Both the position numbers and the translations under genes were made by a program. Below, one piece after another: positions 17,995 through 21,846 of a stretch of 21,846 nucleotides of DNA. This stretch comes from Haplomitrium mnioides. Taxonomy: Eukaryota > Marchantiophyta > Haplomitriopsida > Calobryales. The stretch lies in the NCBI GenBank assembly GCA_049999725.1, contig JBNGIS010008530.1, forward strand, positions 1-21,846. The letters run 5' to 3'. Numbering within the stretch: the first letter of the stretch is position 1; each line of letters begins with the position of its first letter. Below the pieces are notes generated by a model. The model made no database searches. It had not been told where the DNA came from and worked only from the letters and a program-made list of their open reading frames with translations.

Positions 17995-18912
17995 TGTCGC
18001 TCCCCTGTTTCGGGCTTTAACCTTTTCAGGCCCTGTTTTGACTGCAGGGGAGGACATGTTTCGGGCTTTCAGGTTCTTTTCTGAGATGGCCCCTCACCAG
18101 TTATCGTTTTCAGGCCTCAAAGACTTTCCCCTTCCTTACAGACGTGGTGTTCACCACTCACTCTTCTTGTGTTTGCACTCAACTCATTCATTCAGGACCA
18201 GTCCACATTCATAACACCCAGCATTCGTGTAATTCTTCCATATATTCCAAAGGTCCAACCTTGGGACCCTGCCACCTTATATGTGTGGGGCAGAATAGGT
18301 GCTGGTGACCTGCACCACTTGACAATACAACAAGGTCTGGACTCCCCCTCTCAGGGTTGTCTCAGAACTGAAAACAGATTATCCTAGCTATCCTAATGTG
18401 ATCTAATTTCTAACTATGCAAAAGGATCAGGAATAGAGAGCATTTACCCCCAGGATGCCAGACTTGTGTCAAGGGATTGGACTTCCCCTTCAAGGCTGTT
18501 CCCAGGGTCTGCTCAGCTGATATGTGTTTCCTAATCTAATGAACCAACAACACAATGCAGAAAGGAATTCTAACTACACAGTTATAAACAAACAATTTAC
18601 ACACTATATGCAAGAGAGAACAGAGTCCTTGAAGGCCCTCTGGATTTCTACAATTTGATACTTCCCTTATGAGTCCCGCTGCCTTAAAACTGCAACCCAA
18701 CAACCCACACACCCTCCTCTCCAGATAGTTTTTCAACTTCCCTCGCGAGAAGCCCTGCTTTTACTTCCTCATGCTAGGAAGAGAGTTTCTTTTACTTCCA
18801 CCTTTGGAAGATAGCTTTCCCAGCTGCAGGTAGCCCACTCCACCCCGAGCCTCGACGAGTCTTACTACGTAGTGCGCGGGCACTAACGCAGCCTCCCTCT
18901 CTCAGCTCCACT
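17995..18912. repeat. Tandem unit 1 (about 918 bp) of a GC-richer repeat
   Basis: The unit starts TGTCGCTCCCCTG and ends CTCAGCTCCACT. It matches 18913-19851 along its whole length, including TTCTTTTCTGAGATGGCCCC, CCTCGCGAGAAGCCCTG and TGCGCGGGCACTAACGCAGC. Within the unit, GGTCTGGACTCCCCCTC near 18335 and GGGATTGGACTTCCCCTTC near 18473 form an internal degenerate repeat. Short open frames in both units diverge in frame, so it looks non-coding. The sequence family was not recognised; it may be an LTR or UTR of another element. Confidence 0.85.
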
Positions 18913-19851
18913 TGTCGCTCCCCGGCTTCAGGCCTTAACCTTTCCAAGTGCCACTTGGTCACAGGGGAGGACAGATTCAGGGCTTTCATGTTCTTTTCTG
19001 AGATGGCCCCTTGCTAGTTACCACTTTGAGGCTCTAAGGATTCTTTCTTTCCTTTCCAGCCCTTAATGCACCACTCACTCTCTTCACGGGATACTCAAGT
19101 CAATCAATCAATCATACATTCCAGGCTCACATTCATAATCCCCAGCTTATCTTCGTGTAATTCCTTCACTTTATTTCAAGGGCTCAAGGACTCAGACCCT
19201 GCCCCTTGAAATTGTGCTTGGGATAGAAGTGTGCTTGTGGCCTGCACCAAAGAACAATACAAAAGGTCTGGACTTCCCCTCTCGGAGTTGTCGCAGAACT
19301 GATACAGCTGCTCCTAACTATTCTAGGATGGACTAATTCCTAAACTATACCACCAGCTCAGAAACAGAGAGCATTTGCCCTCAGGCATTCAGATCTGTCA
19401 AGGGATTGGACTCCCCCTTCAGGCTATTCCCAGAGTCTGCTCAATTGTCCTGTTGTGGCCTAATCCAAATGTCTCTTGAATGCAATTGCTGAATGCAAAT
19501 CTAACTACACACAAATACACAACGACATATATACTATGTACTGCAAGAAGAAGTAGAGTCCTTGAAGGCCCTCTGGTCTGCTCCGCCTTCTGATACTTCC
19601 CTTCTGAATCATTGGCCGCCTTCCGACCCTCAAACCAACTCCCACCCACGCACCCCTCTCCAGATAGTCTTTTTTACTTCCCTCGCGAGAAGCCCTGAAT
19701 TTACTTCCTCAGGCTAAGAAGAGAGTTTCTTTCACCCCCACCTGTGGGAGGCAGCCTTCCCGACTGCAAGTAGCCCACTCCACTCTGAGCCTTGAAGAGT
19801 CTTACCACGCAGTGCGCGGGCACTAACGCAGCCTCCCCTCACAGCTCCACT
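18913..19851. repeat. Tandem unit 2 (about 939 bp) of the GC-richer repeat
   Basis: This is the direct repeat of 17995-18912, starting TGTCGCTCCCCGG and ending CACAGCTCCACT. Differences are scattered substitutions and small indels, so the duplication is not recent. It runs into unique sequence TGAAGAATCACACC at 19851. Confidence 0.85.
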
Positions 19852-20861
19852 TGAAGAATCACACCAGGGTGTACTCCGAACACCCTGGGTTGATGCACTC
19901 GCACAAAGAATCACCGAGACGACTCCAAGCTCCTCACTTGGCTGCCCCTCTTTAGTTCTCGGTCTGGTCAGAATCCCTTCGAGCTAATGTATCGGTCCAC
20001 CTCCGCTCTGGTCCACCGGTAAGGACGAGTTCACCTGGATCGCCCGAGCACCTAGGCTCCTCACTCTGCGATTCTCGGCGCCCCTCCAGTCCACCTCCGA
20101 ACCCCCTCTGGCCCCCTGGAGCTAGTTCACCCGCTTCACGATAGCTCCTCACTGAACTCTCGCCCCAGCCTTACCATGCGTGATTCCCTGCTTCGAGGTT
20201 GTTGTCGCAGCCTCCACTCGCTCGTGCATCAACCCTTCAATGGAAGTAGTGACCCCTTGTATACTCTCCCTAGAGCGCGTGTGCCCCTGCCACCCATTCT
20301 TGATCAAGATAGACATGCCCTTTTCGCTGGACTTCTCGGCAAGTTATCTCGTTAGTAACCATTCCTTGAGAAGCTGTCACCTGTCGATCAGCCCGCGTTC
20401 CACGGGTATCAGTTGAAACATTCAAGATTAAGGAAGATTTTCGGAGAACTCTTGGCTGAACCCTGCCTTCGATTCGTAGTGCTCTCTTTTGCAAGTTTGC
20501 GATCAGGATCGCCTCGCCGTTTGGACGCTCTTGCAATCTCGTCGCAATCTTGGTTCGACTCCATTGAAGCATCAGTTCGAGCGCATACCCGAAGTAGTTG
20601 TCGAGGAGGTCTTCCCGCAGAGGAATCCGAAGACATTTGCTTGGGATAGGGTTGGATTCGTAGGTCGACCCCTTAGATTGGCCAACCGTCGAATCTCGCG
20701 GGCAGATTCCTAGTTTTTCCTTGATTCTCCTCGTTGCCATGCCCCCGCGATCACCCGCAGACCCCCGCAAGCTGTCGTGCTTCCGCAAGAGCTCATGGAC
20801 CCCCGCTAGCTGCCATGTGCCCGCAACTCCACCGGAGCCGCGCCGTCAATCACCAGAACTT
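19852..20861. other. CpG-rich stretch, no confident gene; weak minus-strand gag-like frame
   Basis: The longest open frame is minus strand 20788-20270 (172 codons). It includes STDTRGTRADRQVTASQG, which faintly recalls the start of Ty3/gypsy gag proteins, but composition alone keeps frames open in CpG-rich DNA and several other frames overlap it. If real, it would be the gag end of a minus-strand gypsy element whose middle has been replaced. I could not find a primer-binding site or LTR boundary. Confidence 0.25.
19864..19888. other. Perfect 9-bp stem, 7-base loop hairpin
   Basis: CCAGGGTGT (19864-19872) and ACACCCTGG (19880-19888) are exact complements around ACTCCGA. It lies just after the end of tandem unit 2. 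No T-run or other sign of function accompanies it. Confidence 0.6.
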
Positions 20862-20869
20862 TGTCGTCG

Positions 20870-21060
20870 CCCTCGGGACACCACAGGTCGCCACGTCTCC
20901 GCGAACTCCCTCGGAATAACGCTGTCACTCTTTGGAATCTCGCCATCGGCCTCGGAACACCACATGTCGCTACGTATCCGCAAACTCCCTCGGAACAACA
21001 CCGTCGCTCTTCGAAATCTCACCATCGCCCTCGGAACACCACAGGTCGCCACGTATTCTG
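20870..21060. repeat. About 79-bp tandem repeat, 2.4 copies
   Basis: Units begin near 20870, 20949 and 21028 with CCCTCGGAACACCACAGGTC-type sequence, followed by GCCACGT(C/A)TCCGC and AACTCCCTCGGAA. High CpG content keeps several frames open across it; those frames are not taken as genes. Confidence 0.82.
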
Positions 21061-21081
21061 CCTTCCACGTCATCCGCACAG

Positions 21082-21284
21082 CGCCGTCCGCCGCCGCCCC
21101 GCAAAGGGGTAGGCGGACCGTCGCATTGACCAGACTCCGCATTTGACCCGCGCTGACCCTGGGAATCCCTCGGACCACCTCTGGTCGCCACATCATCCGT
21201 CACGGCGCCGTCCGATGCCGCCCCGCAGAAGGGTAGGCGGACCGACGCCTTGACTAGCTTCCGCAGTTGACTTGCGTTGACCCT
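21082..21284. repeat. Duplicated 79-base block at 124-bp spacing
   Basis: CGCCGTCCGCCGCCGCCCCG at 21082 and CGCCGTCCGATGCCGCCCCG at 21206 start two copies that both run through GGGTAGGCGGACCG to GCG(C/T)TGACCCT. Short spacer sequence between them also carries a CACATCATCCG motif. Confidence 0.8.
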
Positions 21285-21846
21285 CTTCCGCGGATGCCAC
21301 GTCATCCGCAAAACAAATCCTTCGCCGAGTAAGAACAGTACCTTTCGTCGCCGCTTCGGATCCCACTCGCAATAAGAACTGAGGCTTCCAATCGCTAACT
21401 CCTTGCTTCGCTTGATATAGGGACCATGGCAGATTCTCCGTTGATCCCCTTCGAGCTTTCAGCGTGCCCCGTCGAACTTTCCCACTTGTCTACGCCGGAT
21501 CGGTGATAGATTGCCCCTTCGATAATTCCCCCTTTGCTCCTTGGTCGTCCTCCTTCACGGAACCCTTTTAAGCGGGCTCCCCACCTCGGAAGACAACTCG
21601 GAACCCACTTAACCAAGTTCCCCAATTAGGGAGGCGCATTCCCGTTAAACCTTTCAGCCCCGCCTCCTTTCCGTGTCAACCTTCGGGCCCCCTGGAGCCG
21701 CCACCTCATCCGCGGAATCCCATGAAGCGCTCTGGAGGCGCCACGTTTTCGTGGAATCTCTCAGAGCCCCCATAGAGCTCCACGTTTCCGTTAAGACCTG
21801 TGCATTCCTCAAGAAGGGTCGGACCCTCGTAGAGTGCGCTCACGCC
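21285..21846. other. CpG-rich end of window with scattered GCCACGT motifs
   Basis: No coding sequence is supported. GCCACGTCATCCGC-type motifs recur near 21296, 21700, 21750 and 21778. The base composition matches 20180-21284, so this is probably the same repeat element running off the window. Confidence 0.5.

Noticed and set aside
18536-18736. Minus-strand frame of 66 codons as a small membrane protein
   Set aside because: The equivalent bases of tandem unit 2 do not keep the frame, so it is not under coding constraint.
20270-20788. Minus-strand frame of 172 codons as a real gene
   Set aside because: In CpG-rich DNA long frames arise on both strands; overlapping frames of similar quality exist and no conserved domain is clear. 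Kept only as a weak gag-like possibility.
20721-21311. Several overlapping frames of 60-140 codons on both strands
   Set aside because: They run through tandem repeats in every frame and their sequence is repeat-derived and Arg/Pro/Ser-rich.

Overview
This is nuclear DNA from a plant, most likely a vascular plant with a large, transposon-filled genome. The evidence is a plant-type Ty1/copia element, a chromodomain Ty3/gypsy (chromovirus) pol remnant, TATA-box promoters, GT..AG introns and AATAAA signals. No intact host gene, tRNA, rRNA or CRISPR array was recognised, and every protein-like stretch is broken by stops or frameshifts. The window is nested repeats of different ages.

Layout. 1-2945: 3' part of a Ty1/copia element (integrase, reverse transcriptase, RNase H, polypurine tract, 3' LTR), plus strand. 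2946-8738: a very large inverted repeat centred near 5374 with a spacer of about 10-13 bases. Each arm holds the 3' half of the same multi-exon gene ('gene A'), plus strand on the left and minus strand on the right. The copia element sits in the left arm. The right arm contains a 578-bp solo LTR whose 5-bp target duplication is confirmed by the empty site in the left arm. 8738-10748: the 5' half of the right-hand gene A. About 10930-11037: a compact divergent promoter region. 11214-13944: 'gene B', plus strand. 13945-15546: AT-rich DNA with scattered motifs and no gene. 15547-16273: two LTRs in opposite orientation. 16238-17992: chromovirus pol remnant, minus strand. 17995-19851: a tandem pair of units of about 0.92-0.94 kb. 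19852-21846: CpG-rich DNA with short tandem repeats.

The most interesting part is 5993-13944, read as the decayed body of a DNA transposon with two divergently transcribed genes. Gene A has a lysine-rich nuclear-localisation-like stretch, a segment resembling ParB-like 'GNH' domains, and a C-terminal region with a motif like motif I of N4/N6 DNA methyltransferases. Gene B resembles the N-terminal half of DDE-type transposases that carry a CxxC knuckle; no catalytic DDE half is visible. The genes face away from each other across a 0.1-kb interval with two TATA boxes and an E2F-like site. Introns of both genes, and one coding stretch of gene B, carry a 30-bp repeat built around the palindrome ATGCGCGCAT. 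The family assignments rest on motif recall without a search; gene structure, inverted repeat, solo LTR and repeat arrays are read directly from the bases.
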